A DNA stretch of 64,000 nucleotides from the NCBI GenBank assembly GCA_029582155.1, contig CM055911.1, forward strand, positions 25,817,590 to 25,881,589, read 5' to 3'. Shown here in pieces: positions 21,659 through 32,760 of this stretch (within the stretch, counting starts at the first letter, position 1; every line of letters begins with the position of its first letter). A program made the translations under genes and the position numbers. The notes below the pieces were generated by a model that was given only the letters and a program-made list of their open reading frames with translations, was not told the DNA's origin and did no database searches. This DNA comes from Panopea generosa (lineage: Eukaryota; Mollusca; Bivalvia; Adapedonta; Hiatellidae).

Positions 21659-21801
21659 TGTTACAGGACAAGATAAATATGCAGCCAGTCTGGAGCTCAA
21701 ACGTGGGACCCTTCGCTTAGAGGGCGAATGCTCTACCGTCTGAGCTAACCGAACTGCTTACATAAATTCCTCTCCTGGTAGGTTACATACACACTGTGAC
21801 A
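21659..21801 (-). repeat. 5' LTR of the miniature element
   Basis: 143 bp. The A box (21736-21747) is identical to the 3' LTR, but the B-box region (about 21690-21706) is replaced by diverged sequence. Differences between LTRs cluster in this T-arm region rather than being spread evenly. Confidence 0.75.
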
Positions 21802-21805
21802 TTAT

Positions 21806-22140
21806 ATAGACTACCAACAACCTGTATAACTATAATAGAACAGCTATATTATAGTATGCCTGGTTACCGACCAAATTTCAGTTTTCATACTAATGTAACA
21901 TCCTGGGAAATAATACAATGTCATTTAGCGATTGAACATTTTTACGTCACATTAGACATATAAATAACTTCCAAAATTTTCATTTATGTCAGGATTATTT
22001 TAATCAACAAGATGTAATTTCTAACTGTGTTCATCCTTGATAAAGACCCATTGGGTCGAAATATTGGATACTGAGTGTAACCAAATAGAAATAATAGAAT
22101 AATTACTTGCTTCAATATAACAAGGACTTGTATTTAAAAG
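21806..22140. other. Intergenic, nothing recognised
   Basis: Unique-looking AT-rich sequence; no ORF or repeat supported. Confidence 0.35.
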
Positions 22141-22560
22141 GATAGAAAGTCTCCTGACTAAATGTTGATGAAACAGCACACAAAGGATTCATAATTTTCA
22201 AATTAATCATTCATAATTCACAGGCAACTGATTTCTTGTACATAAACTGTAAGTTGTATGTAATCTTAGATGTTTTAAACATGTTTATATCATGCAAAAT
22301 GATCTTGAATTAAAGATAATGAAGTATGAAGAAAATTTATAGAAATTGCTCTTTATTTTAGCTGCAGTATACACATTTTGTAATCACAGGTACTTCAACA
22401 ATTTTAAACAAAAATTTATGGGAATGGTATTGTTAAGAAGAGAAATTCAATAGATCTGTAATGTAAGAAATTTGATTTGTGTTCCTCAGATGAATGGAAA
22501 TCGAAGATAATTGGAAATGAGATACATGTATTGCGAGATTTTGCATGAATACAATGCCAT
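22140..22560 (+). repeat. Dispersed repeat, direct copy at 26535-26965
   Basis: Shared phrases in order: 'cattcataattcacaggc', 'ttcttgtacataaactg', 'tattttagctgcagtata', 'tttatgggaatggtattgtt' and 'attgcgagattttgc'. Roughly three quarters of positions agree by eye. No frame is conserved between copies. Confidence 0.7.
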
Positions 22561-23327
22561 GCATTCACAAAAACTCAATCAGTTGCTTTTTCTTGACCCT
22601 ATAATCCTTTGCTATTAATAGCAATGGAACCGGGAAAATCCTGGCCCCACTCCAAAACGGCCATGGAGAATCCGGCCCCAAGATTATCCGGTCCCTGGAG
22701 AATCTGGCCCCATTTAGCATGGTCCATCCGGCCCCACTTTTTTTTTTATAGCAATATCAGGGTTATTTATCATAAACAATACATACACATGTACATAAAA
22801 AATAGACATTAATATGTTAACCAAAAAAGTTAATATCATGTTAAAAAAATGATGTTTAAAATAATAATTTCTGTGGTCTTGGTGTTCCAATTCCTTTTTT
22901 TAATAATGTAATGACATGACACTTTATTATTTTGTTCAATAAAAGTGAATTTGTTATCTATATTAAAATTTCCACCGTAACATCTCTAGCCACCACCCAA
23001 ACACTGTCAAATGTCCATTTTATTGATCTGCTCCTTCACTTATTGTTTAACCTACCCTTAATGTGAGCCCTCACATAAATGAAAAAACAATCACATTACA
23101 ATATGATGTTACTTTTTTAGGCATCATAATGCGTTGCTCAAGTAGCTAAATACAAATGTAATGTCAATTTTGTCCATGGACCTTTTGAGTGGGGTTATAA
23201 ACTCACTAATATTTTGGTGACAGCTTCTAACATACCCGGTACATAAACATGTCTGGTATTGGAGCAAACTGCCTTACCCTACTTGATACAATTTCATTTA
23301 AATCTAAACTTGCCTAACCCAGATAAG
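22561..23327. other. Unassigned; contains 'tccggcccc' phrase cluster
   Basis: 22625-22740 holds several imperfect copies of a motif like 'aatccggccccaa'. A diverged reverse-complement version is at 24560-24625. No gene seen. Confidence 0.35.
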
Positions 23328-23636
23328 TTGTATGGTGTTTAGCGTCGCTTTCAACAATTTTTCAGTCATATCGCGATGGTGTCTACTTGAGACAGTTTTC
23401 TGAGCACTGTCACACTGGAGTATCATGCCACAGACACGAGGTATGATACCCCACCCAGTCACATTATACTGACACCGGGCTGATCAGATCTAGAACTGTC
23501 CTTTAAATGCTGCGCGCCAAGCGAGGAAGCTTCTAATACCATTTTTTAAAGTCTTTAGTATGACCCGGCCGGGGATCGGACCCATGACCTTCCGCATGTG
23601 AGGCGGGCGCTCTACCACTAGACCACGCTGCGGTCT
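23328..23636 (-). mobile_element. SINE family A, full length
   Basis: Best-preserved copy. Head on the minus strand has TGGTCTAGTGGTAGAGC and GGTCCGATCCCC; the body and tail match 18391 and 6862. Confidence 0.85.
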
Positions 23637-25177
23637 ACCTAAATGAGATAAGTACATAATATTATTTGCACCTGTATTCAATAATGCACAGTGCTTAAAA
23701 GGTCTTGTTTGTGTGAATCATATGAATGTGGTACAATGAATGCTAATCAGACATGTACAATTGGTTTCGTTATAACGTATATATACTATTTACAGAACAT
23801 AATGTGATGTTAATGAGATACGCGCCAATGTTAGAATGCAAATTACCCAGGACTTAAAATATGGAGATGGGGAGCGAGCAAACCTGCATTATCTCTCGAA
23901 ATATTGACAGAAAGATGAAATTAATATACGATTGACAATTTTGTCTCAGATTACCAAATATTCAAAATAGAAAGCATTTAAAGGTTTGCATACATATGCG
24001 TCATTTTACAAACCAATAAAACTGAAGATTACAAACGCATTAGATATCAACAAGACACAGTGAGGGCATTATTTACAATTACAATACAACTGTAGGGAGT
24101 TCATGCAAAATCCTTTATGTCAGAAATACATGGCCATGTTAATATGTGGACGTTGCTATTCACTAAAATTAACTGCATAATATCATATTTCAGTTACCTG
24201 AAGACATGCGATCCATTTTATTTCTTGTTTTCTTTCAAATTATAATGATTAATGACAAACAAATAATACTAATAACCGATAAGAGAGATATGTATATAAT
24301 TACATTAATTGTTTATGATTATATTAATTAATTATTAAATTGAATTATAATTCATAAGTGTTTAATTCCCCCCCAAAAATACTTTTTATTAACAATCATT
24401 GATTATTATATATGCACTATATATAATTCCCGTTATGAGTGGTTTTTCAATAACAATATCGCAGTAAATAATATGTGCATTTCAAATTATCTTATAACTT
24501 TCCAATATATCAATATTTCATTAGAAATACCAAATAATAAATATCATTTTTAAAATTAATGTGGGGTCAGATTTTCCATGCTAAATGGAGACGGATATTC
24601 CAAGGACGATTCAGATGTCATCCCACCATTGATTTTTGTTCAAAATTATTCTATAGTAAATAATAAAAGTTTGAAGGCTTGTCATTCATAGAGAATCCCA
24701 AATGAAATAAGTTTACTGTTTGTCAACCTCTGCACTATCAAAATATAATGAGAAAAGTAGGGGTCATGTGTCATATATAAGAGATTTTTTTCCTGCTCAG
24801 TGTGTACACTGGTGACAAAGTGAAAGTAGACTTCTGAAACCATGTATTCATACCCCTATTTCCAAGCATCAATTTTTTTTTCTAAATTCACAATTCAAAC
24901 ATGACAATGCTATCAAAATGTTCAAAATACATCAATAATGCCATTCAAATAAAAAAAATGAGCATTAAAATAAGGAAAACGCATTTTTAAAGAAGAAGAA
25001 ATGAGGATTATTTATAACCGCCATTATGCGACTACCCCACGGAAGCACTTCCTTTTTGCAATGGTGGTACTATGCCTTCACCCAGGCGCCGGATTTATGA
25101 TGGGTCCGGATTTACATGGTGCCGATATGCCATAATTCATAGTAATTAATTAATTAATTAATTAATGTAAATAAAAT
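23637..25177. other. AT-rich intergenic sequence
   Basis: No supported gene. It includes a (TTAA)n run at about 25145-25166 and a small motif cluster near 25085-25130 ('ggatttatgatgggtccgg') related in wording to that at 22625-22740. Confidence 0.4.
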
Positions 25178-25446
25178 TAAGCTTAGTCGATAGTGCGCCT
25201 GACTATCAATCTTGGCTTCATGAGTTAGTCTCTGCCCCAGACACAGATGATATGATTTATAGGACACTCCGTCTCAGTGTCATTCTTCCCACCGCTGATT
25301 CAAGTGAGAAAGTTATCAATAGCTTGCCGGTCCTGCTGTGTTCGAGTACTGGTTAAACCTTCCGGGATCCCTTGAAATAATGACTAGAATAACTGATCGT
25401 TTGTGAGCACTCGATGGCATATAAATGATTCTAAATATTCAAACAA
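25178..25446 (+). mobile_element. SINE family C, plus orientation
   Basis: Head 'gcttagtcgatagtgcgcc' (degraded A box), body 'ccaccgctgattcaagtgag', and tail 'cactcgatggcatataaatg'. Confidence 0.75.
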
Positions 25447-25855
25447 ACAAAACCATTACAAGTCAACATCTTTACAATGTCAAACTTCAATTTTTTTAAA
25501 AAAAAATATGGTCTCATTCTTCGAGAAAACGACGAAATAATTGATAAAAGTGGATACTTACCCTGCGGTCGCTAGACATATAAACTACTCATGAGACAAT
25601 TTTATTTAGTATCGATTTGAACTTGTTATCACACGTGTACAATTACAACGAAGTTAACATGCCGACGACGCGACACTCGGATGTAAACACACCTGTTAGA
25701 TTACACAGGATATTCATTCGGTATGCTACGGGTAATATTGGAGATTTTCGAGATGATGCGATAAAAAACGATTGTGCGCAGTCTTTCCTTAGTTAGTTTA
25801 ACCTATATTTGTTATAAGAAGTAACAAGGAATTATACAGTAATTGGTAGAACATA

Positions 25856-26165
25856 CTTTTATGCCCCCCAAAATTTTTTTTGGGTGGCACATAGTAATCG
25901 CAACGTCCGTCCGTCCTTCCGTCCGTCCTTCCGTCCGGTATTTCGTTTCCGGCCTGTAACTTTGTCATGCATTGATGGATTTTGTTGATACTTGCAACAA
26001 CTGATCAACAGAACATGACGACGTGTCGCGAGTAAGACCCACACCCGTACCTCAAAGGTCAAGGTCACAATTTCAGTTTGTTTGACAACACTTTCAGTTT
26101 ATGTGAGATTTCATTTCTGGCCTGTAACTTTATCATGCATAGATGAATTTTAATGATACTTGTTT
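25856..26165 (+). repeat. Dispersed bivalve-type repeat, hairpin start plus gtccgtcc run
   Basis: Begins with a hairpin (CCCCCCAAAATTTTTTTTGG), then a (gtccgtcctt) run, 'ggcctgtaactttgtcatgc' and 'ctcaaaggtcaaggtcacaa'. The 'cctgtaacttt' phrase recurs at about 26118. I know this wording as a common mollusc dispersed repeat; the minus frame 25859-26068 is part of it. Confidence 0.65.
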
Positions 26166-26534
26166 TTATTAATATTACCAAATTATGCTGATAAACGAAC
26201 TTAAATAAACAAATATACACATGTGAATTAAAACAAAACAAAACATAATGGGTTTTCCGTAATGCAATGGAAGTAATTCAAACTGGTGTATGTTCTGAGT
26301 ACTATATAAGTTATTTCCCATGGAATAGTGTAATTCTAAATGTCAGATATGACTTAGTTATTACAAATGTTACCAAAATGTAACTTATACAAGATCCACA
26401 TGGGCGCTAAATTATATAGTTATGTTGTTTGTTTTACCAATTCTTATTGTTAAACTAAGAAATCAATATTAAATAACTTGCAACAAACCAAGGATTTCCG
26501 AATTATCTAGAGTCCTTGAACAAACCAAGGTATG

Positions 26535-26965
26535 TATAGAAGGATAGGAAACTTGCTTTCCTGACGAAATAGCACACGAAAGATTAATAATTTACAAATA
26601 AGTCATTCATAATTCACAGGCAACTGATTTCTTGTACATAAACTGAAAGTTCTATGTAATCTTAGATGTTTAAACATATTTCGATCAATCAAAATGATCT
26701 TGAACTAAAGATATTGAGGTTTGGAGGAAACTTTATCGTAATTTGTCGTTATTTTAGCTGCAGTATATAAATTGTGTAATCACAAGTACTGCAACAATTT
26801 GAAACACAAGTTTATGGGAATGGTATTGTTTGGATGAGAATTTCATTCTGCAATATAAGAATTTTTATGTGTGTTCCTGAGATGAATGGAAATTTAGATA
26901 ATTAAAAACGAGATATTGCGAGATTTTGCGTGAATACTCGAGCGTTCACTAAACCTTATTCAGTT
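26535..26965 (+). repeat. Dispersed repeat, second copy of 22140-22560
   Basis: See the first copy. Same orientation, about 4.4 kb away. Confidence 0.7.
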
Positions 26966-28104
26966 GCCTTTCCTCCTCTCTACATTTCCTTTCCCTCGTA
27001 GTAAAGAAATCGCTATACGTCTCACTCAGACCACTGTTAGATTTCCCATAGAACTCCAGTGTAACATTAGTGTCAACTCCAGTGTAACATTAGTGTCAAC
27101 AACACAGTGAAAATTCAAAGTCTGCAGCATGTTTCTGTACTCAAATTCTTCACTGGTTCCAGATATGTAATTATAAATAAAAATATATACGTTGACCTAG
27201 TTATGTTTTTTAATCCAATGGTTTTATGACAACTGTCAATTTTCAGAGTGATAATATCTCAACAATTCGACCAATCCAGTCTAAAAAAACATAGAAATGT
27301 CTATAAATCTGGTATCAGTGTCAAATGTTCAGTGGTGATTTTTAAAATATTGACCATTTTTAAAATATAGACCATTTAAAAATTGGCAAGAATAAATAAA
27401 TCACTGCAATTTAAAGTCCTGAAAAAAGAAGAAACGGGGAACTATAGGGAGATGATAGTGGTGTGCGTCCTGAACACACTCTAGTCCAATACCCGACATA
27501 TCTCGATCCAATGAATGAATAGGGTTTTCCGGCGTACAAACACATTATAGGTTATTTGACGCCAACAGGAAGGGAGATTCCAGGTTCACTCTACATGTAC
27601 AAAAACAACAAATCAACATACAGATTAAAAAAAATACATCAACAAATGAATATGCAGAATGAACCTAGAACCTTGATACCTGCAGAACTGCAGAGTTTCA
27701 GCAAATTCTATCGTATTACTCAAATTGTCGCTTCTTACGACATGCATAAGCCACAGTAATCCTATTCTTGCCGTCATTCATGGCTCCCTGGAACCACACA
27801 GGGGTTGATAATTTAACCGCAATAGTAAACATGACAAAAAATGATAAAATGAACATGACACCCATTCGGAGGATCCCTAACCCTCTGCAAAGATCGGCAG
27901 AGATTCTATTCTTAGTCGGAACCACATGGGCTATATCCCGATTCAGGTACGTTATGCCTTAATCTGAAAGCAGGGGATTCCCTGCCCCTCACGTAAATCA
28001 TAGCACGTTAACGTTTAACAAAATAGGACGTCAACCAATTTTCACTGAATCAGTTGACCAACCAGGTCGTGGGTTTGGTCCAAGAACGATCGGAAACTTT
28101 AAGA
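26966..28104. other. Unassigned region with a candidate repeat-derived frame
   Basis: Holds a 24-bp tandem duplication near 27052-27100 and, on the minus strand at 27716-27925, a 69-codon frame with one hydrophobic segment. Its end 'atgcatgtcgtaagaagcgac' resembles wording I associate with a mollusc dispersed repeat. Not called a gene. Confidence 0.3.
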
Positions 28105-28562
28105 TAATAATAATAATAATAAAGTATTTTATTAACGAGAGAACTCATTTGAATAAATTCAATCTTCCATGAGGCTCTCAACATATTAACATAGTACAAT
28201 ACTATTTAACATATAAACAAAAGAAGTAAATAAAAGTATATGTGTAATAATGTAAATCAATTTTGATGAAAGCTATCCGATTATTTAGAGTTGCTAAGAA
28301 ATTTTACTCCATTGAAAATATTAATCTTTGAACTGACTAATAGAATTTGTATATTTTTGTACATAAGACGGAATAGAGTTCCACAAACAAGAGCCTGAAT
28401 AAGCAAACGAATTTCGAAACATTTCAAAATTAGGCTTTGGAGAATACAACTGTAGATTAGAAGATGACCGTAGTGTGCGTGTATTAAAAATGGATGGTAC
28501 GTGAAACGTGTAACGTGTTAAATAGCATTTACCCTCCTCTTGCCTCTGCCAATAAAAAAGAA
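28105..28562 (-). pseudogene. LINE (non-LTR retrotransposon) fragment: reverse transcriptase C-terminus plus 3' tail
   Basis: Reading the minus strand, an open stretch ends at TAA (28321-28323) and includes MFRNSFAYSGSCLWNSIPSY followed by SISQFKD. The pattern 'F-x(3)-S-x-x-Y-x-G-x-x-LWN-x-IP … S-x-x-x-FK' is typical of the extreme C-terminus of CR1/L2/Jockey-type reverse transcriptases. Upstream NAVLFYWQRQEEG and TLRSSSNLQLYSPKP fit the same region. The 3' UTR runs to a (TTA)n tail at 28105-28128, as in CR1-like LINEs. The element is heavily 5' truncated: only about 80 residues remain, with no RT catalytic motif in the fragment. Confidence 0.6.
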
Positions 28563-28884
28563 CAGCATTTATAGCAAGATAAGGTATCTCTCTCAGGGTT
28601 CCCTATGCTCCCATCAACGTCTGAAGTTTTGCAAGAATAAGAGAGAGACTTTGCACAAGCTAGAAATAGCTTTCATCTCAATTATGTTGTTATGTATCGC
28701 TGTATATTGAATAAATGTATAATGTAATATGTTGGTAACAATTACATAGTGTTTAAATCAATATAACAACGTCAAAAAATACTTGCATATATTTTGTTAA
28801 AATGAAAACATGTCATATCTAAATTATTTCATTTCAATCAAATCTGCATCTCCACTTACACGGTGGCTTTAAATTACGTTTAAT

Positions 28885-29133
28885 GGTCCTCCGTGGCCGA
28901 GTGATATAAGGCACCGTCTCAAGATCACTTACCTCTCACCGCTACGGTGGATCGTAGGTTCGAGTCCCGCTCGCTCCACAGCCTTTATGTTAAACGTTTG
29001 TCATTTACTTGTTGAAAGACGGTGGTTCTACTTAGATTCACTCTGAGGTCTTCCTCCACTAATTAGATTGGATATGTCATATATAACCTGAAATGTGTTG
29101 AAACTGGCGTTAAAGGGCTTATTAAAAAAAATA
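28885..29133 (+). mobile_element. SINE family B, full length (tRNA-Ser/Leu-like head)
   Basis: Head GTCCTCCGTGGCCGAGTG (A-box region of class II tRNA), an extended variable-arm-like segment, B box GGTTCGAGTCCC, body 'ctgaggtcttcctccac' and tail 'ctgaaatgtgttgaaa' then 'gcgttaaa' and A-run. Confidence 0.8.
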
Positions 29134-29410
29134 GTTTTGATGTTGCTGTTTGTTTGTTTTTTCCCTTAATGTCTATTTATCTAAATATATTTAAAATAAG
29201 CCAAGGTATTAAAACACGCTTGTAAATGTTTAAACAACTATAGAAGACAGCGACAGTATACTTATTACAAACGGTTTGGGGTGTTTTTTTCTAATAAGCA
29301 TATCTTAATTGTGTGATATATGTGAACGATCCTGGCGTTGTTAAAAGCTGGTTAACCCTGAAAAGTATTGAACACCAAAAGGTCTAATTCAGGGTCTCAA
29401 GATCCCAATC

Positions 29411-29693
29411 CGGATCCAGTTAGCTCAATCGGGGGGCGCGTCTGACTATCAAGTCAGTGGTCTAGAGTTTGAATCCCTAAACGGCCACAGTCTCCTTGTT
29501 GCTTGATAAATATTGCATTACGTCTCGTTGTCATTCGTCTCTATTCGTTGTTTCAAATCGAAAGCTGTCAGTTGCTTGCGATAATGCTCGAGTAGTATTT
29601 AAAATTGCAGGAGCCCGAAAATGAATGGTTAGGCTAATTGATCGTCTGTTAGCCCTCGATGGCATAAAACGATGCTAAATATTAAAACAAACT
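29411..29693 (+). mobile_element. SINE family C
   Basis: Head CCAGTTAGCTCAATCGG, then 'gagtttgaatccc', body 'ttcgtctctattcgttg' and tail 'ccctcgatggcataaaac'. Confidence 0.75.
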
Positions 29694-29892
29694 CAAGACC
29701 AATTACATCCCATCGCTGTGGGTTTGGGATTCAAATAAACCAATTTCTGTAAATGATAAATAGAACTTATTACACATTGAATGAGTACAAATCATAAATC
29801 ATAACAACTCTTTACTCATCGGCAAAAAGATGAGTTCGAAGAAAATCGCGAGATGAGATCTAGATCTTTAGAGAAACTAAGGCCACCTTGTT

Positions 29893-30200
29893 ACGTCACT
29901 TGCGGAAGGGTCGTTGTCCTAACATATAGTGTATGTCTCTCTCTCCACTAATGAAAATACTGTATACCATATAACCTTTAATGTACAGAACAGTGTGAAT
30001 CTCTATCAAAAAATATTTATTTTATTTTTTTAATGGGGTTTAACGCCATTTTCAACACATTTCAGGTTATTTATGGCATATCCAGTTTTACTGGTGGAGG
30101 AAGATCTCAGACTGAGTCAGACTGAGTAGAACCACCGACATTCCGCAAGTAAATGGAAACTTTTTCACATAAAGTTTTTGGAGCCTACGACTTTAGCGGT
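29893..30200. mobile_element. Two SINE B fragments in inverted orientation
   Basis: 29893-30010 is a degraded plus-strand body ('cttgcggaaggg' to 'ctctatcaaaaaa'). 30018-30200 is a minus-strand fragment starting with the tail 'taatggggtttaacgcca' and running to a partial B box ('gagcctacgac'). They are tail to tail. Confidence 0.6.
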
Positions 30201-30256
30201 GTATTTATGTTAATAAAAGTTCTAATCGGATATATTCTGTTATTTTACATGTGTAT

Positions 30257-30438
30257 GCAGACAAACCGGCCATAAGCAGCCAGTCTAGGGAAGGAGCAAA
30301 AGTGGCAGTTTAAGACAGCTTGTTGCTTGATACATCTTAATTTGTTCTAAAAGCATAGAAATGAAAAATAGCAAATGAGGTTGCTTAAGACAGTAGTGGT
30401 TGCCTGACAGAGGTCACGTTTACTCAGGTTTGACTGTA
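30257..30438 (-). mobile_element. MITE, TACAG-type terminal repeats
   Basis: Same orientation as the 10870 copy; ends degraded on the left (gcagacaaaccgg) and ACAGGTTTGACTGTA-like on the right. Confidence 0.6.
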
Positions 30439-30964
30439 CGTATGTATGTGTGATGGTTTCTAAAGTTAGAACCATGTCTTCTCGTGTAATTTTAGTCGTG
30501 TTTCGTACACAGTGGATGTAATAAACTAGTGAAAACAACCCCCTCATCTTCGGATGAGACAGTTTATTACAATGTAATCACAGCTAGATTGGATTTTCTT
30601 GCTATATCATTACTTTGTATATTAAATTCCAACATCAAACTATAAAACTGTCATACGAGACGTGGTAAATCAATTTAGCACGTGAAAAAATCAGATTCTA
30701 GCTCGGGACATTTTTGAAATCGGAAAAAGCGATATGGATCGACTTGGACAGGTTTCCAATAATTTTAAACAGAATTCATAATTTTAACAATTTGGAGAAG
30801 TGTCAAAATACTGGTCTCTAATCGGTTTATATAATTATGAGTAGTTTTGTTTGATGTACTGTGATACATATCAAAGCGGATTCCGGGCGCGCCAAGATAG
30901 CTTAATACCAGGGCAAGAAAAGATGGTTACTCCGTCTCTCATCCCAACTCCCGGGACCCTTAAA
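30439..30964. other. Unassigned intergenic sequence
   Basis: No supported gene. A minus frame at 30347-30547 overlaps the MITE and is not convincing. Confidence 0.35.
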
Positions 30965-31345
30965 GGGAATTTATCAGGATTTTTCAAAACTTTAAAAAAA
31001 CTGACCCCGTATAACCAAAAAGATATCTATTCAAACATGCCAAAATAATATATTGAAAAAGGATTTCAAAACGCTCCTTTGTTAGACTAAAATAGATTTC
31101 CCGCTTAAAATTTCAACATATTTTGTGACATTTTATACGAGTCACGTGATTTCAATTTGATCATTTATGCAGGTTTATACATAGAAACATTGCTTCTTCT
31201 TAGAAAGAGTCAGAATGACGCTGCTAATGTCGTCAAGCCGTACATAAGTGCTGTCTATTTTTAGGATGGAATATCGTTTGAAGTTTACCACTTCAATTTA
31301 AAGATCGATTTTGCCACGTCTTGGTGGATTTTTCCCAAGAGCGGG
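30965..31345. repeat. Dispersed repeat, uninterrupted copy of 4310-5350
   Basis: Carries the pre-insertion version of the SINE C site near 31190-31205 ('cttcttagaaagag'). Confidence 0.6.
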
Positions 31346-31424
31346 TTTGAAAAGGACAATGTGCAAAACTGCACCAGTCCAGCCTTTCCTGCCTCCAAGG
31401 TGGATGTCCTAATTTCATTATTAT

Positions 31425-32760
31425 GCTTTTTCCTGATTTTGAGATTTTACTTTTCCCTTTTTTTATGCTTTTTTCCTGATTTTGAGATTCATTTTTTCCC
31501 CTTTTTTATTATGCTTTTTCCTGATTTTGAGATTATGCTTTTTCCTGATTTTGAGATTTCATTTTTCCCCTTTTTATTATGCTTTTTCCTGATTTTGAGA
31601 TTATGCTTTTTCCTGATTTCGAGATTTCACTTTTTCCCATTTTCATTATGCTTTTTCCTGATTTTGAGATGATGCTTTTTCCTGATTTTGAGATTATGCT
31701 TTTTCCTGATTTCGAGATTTCACTTTTTCCCATTTTCATTATGCTTTTTCCTGATTTTGAAATTATGCATTTTCCTTATTTTGAGATTATGCTTTTTCCT
31801 GATTTTGAGATTTCATTTTTTCCCATTTTCATTATGCTTTTTCCTGATTTTGAGATTATGCTTTTTCCATTTTCATTATGCTTTTTCTGATTTTGAGATT
31901 TCATTTTTCCCCTTTTTATTATGCTTTTTCCTGATTTTGAGATTATGCTTTTTCCTGATTTCGAAATTTCACTTTTTCCCATTTTCATTATGCTTTTTCC
32001 TGATTTTGAGATTATGCTTTTTCCATTTTCATTATGCTTTTTCTGATTTTGAGATTTCATTTTTCCCCTTTTTATTATGCTTTTTCCTGATTTTGAGATT
32101 TCACTTTTTCCCATTTTCATTATGCTTTTTCCTGATTTTGAGATTATGCTTTTTCCTGATTTTGAGATTTTTGAAATTATGCTTTTTCCTGATTTTGAGA
32201 TTTCATTTTTTCCCATTTTCATTATGCTTTTTCCTGATTTCGAGATTTCACTTTTTCCCATTTTCATTATGCTTTTTCCTGATTTTGAGATGATGCTTTT
32301 CCTGATTTTGAGATTTTTGAAATTATGCTTTTTCCTGATTTTGAGATTTCATTTTTTCCCATTTTCATTATGCTTTTTCCTGATTTTGAGATCATGCTTT
32401 TTCCTGATTTTGAGATTATGTTTTTTCCTGATTTTGAGATTATATTTTTCCCTTTTTTATTATGCTTTTTCCTGATTTTGAGATTATGCTTTTTCCTGAT
32501 TTTGAGATTTTATTTTTTCCCATTTTCATTATGCTTTTTCCTGATTTTGAGATCATGCTTTTTCCTGATTTTGAGATTATGTTTTTTCCTGATTTTGAGA
32601 TTATATTTTTCCCTTTTTTATTATGCTTTTTCCTGATTTAGAGATTATGCTTTTTCCTGATTTTGAGATTTTATTTTTCCCTTATTTTTAATTATGCTTT
32701 TATTTTTCCCTTTATTTGATATTTTTTCCCCCTTTTTATGATGCTTTTTCCTAGTTTTGA
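31425..32760. repeat. T-rich minisatellite, about 24-bp unit
   Basis: Units of the type ATTATGCTTTTTCCTGATT plus TTGAG, alternating with a 'tttcattttttcccattttc' variant. The plus strand is T-rich and nearly free of A-runs. Long overlapping frames on both strands (up to 201 codons) exist because the unit length is a multiple of 3; they are not genes. Confidence 0.9.

Larger units (their letters stand above)
21411..21801 (-). mobile_element. Miniature LTR retroelement (TRIM-like) with tRNA-like module in each LTR
   Basis: 391 bp flanked by TTAT at both ends (21407-21410 and 21802-21805), a 4-bp target duplication. On the minus strand the LTRs start TGTCACAGTGTG and end CCTGTAACA (TG...CA): 5' LTR 21659-21801, 3' LTR 21411-21552. 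One base after the 5' LTR is a primer-binding site, TGGCACCCAACGTGGGAC (21640-21657), complementary to a tRNA-Lys-type 3' end with about two mismatches. The 106-bp interior has no ORF and ends in a purine tract (GAGGGAATG) before the 3' LTR. Each LTR contains a tRNA-like segment with an A box (TAGCTCAGACGG). The 3' LTR also has a good B box (GGTTCGATTCA). Each feature is visible; mobility and Pol III use are inferred. Confidence 0.8.

Noticed and set aside
21436..21750. Two genuine tRNA genes
   Set aside because: Acceptor stems do not pair, B box is damaged in one, and both sit at equivalent positions inside LTRs.
31361..32636. Long frames on both strands (up to 201 codons)
   Set aside because: They are the T-rich minisatellite translated; the frame stays open because the period is divisible by 3, and it is open on both strands.
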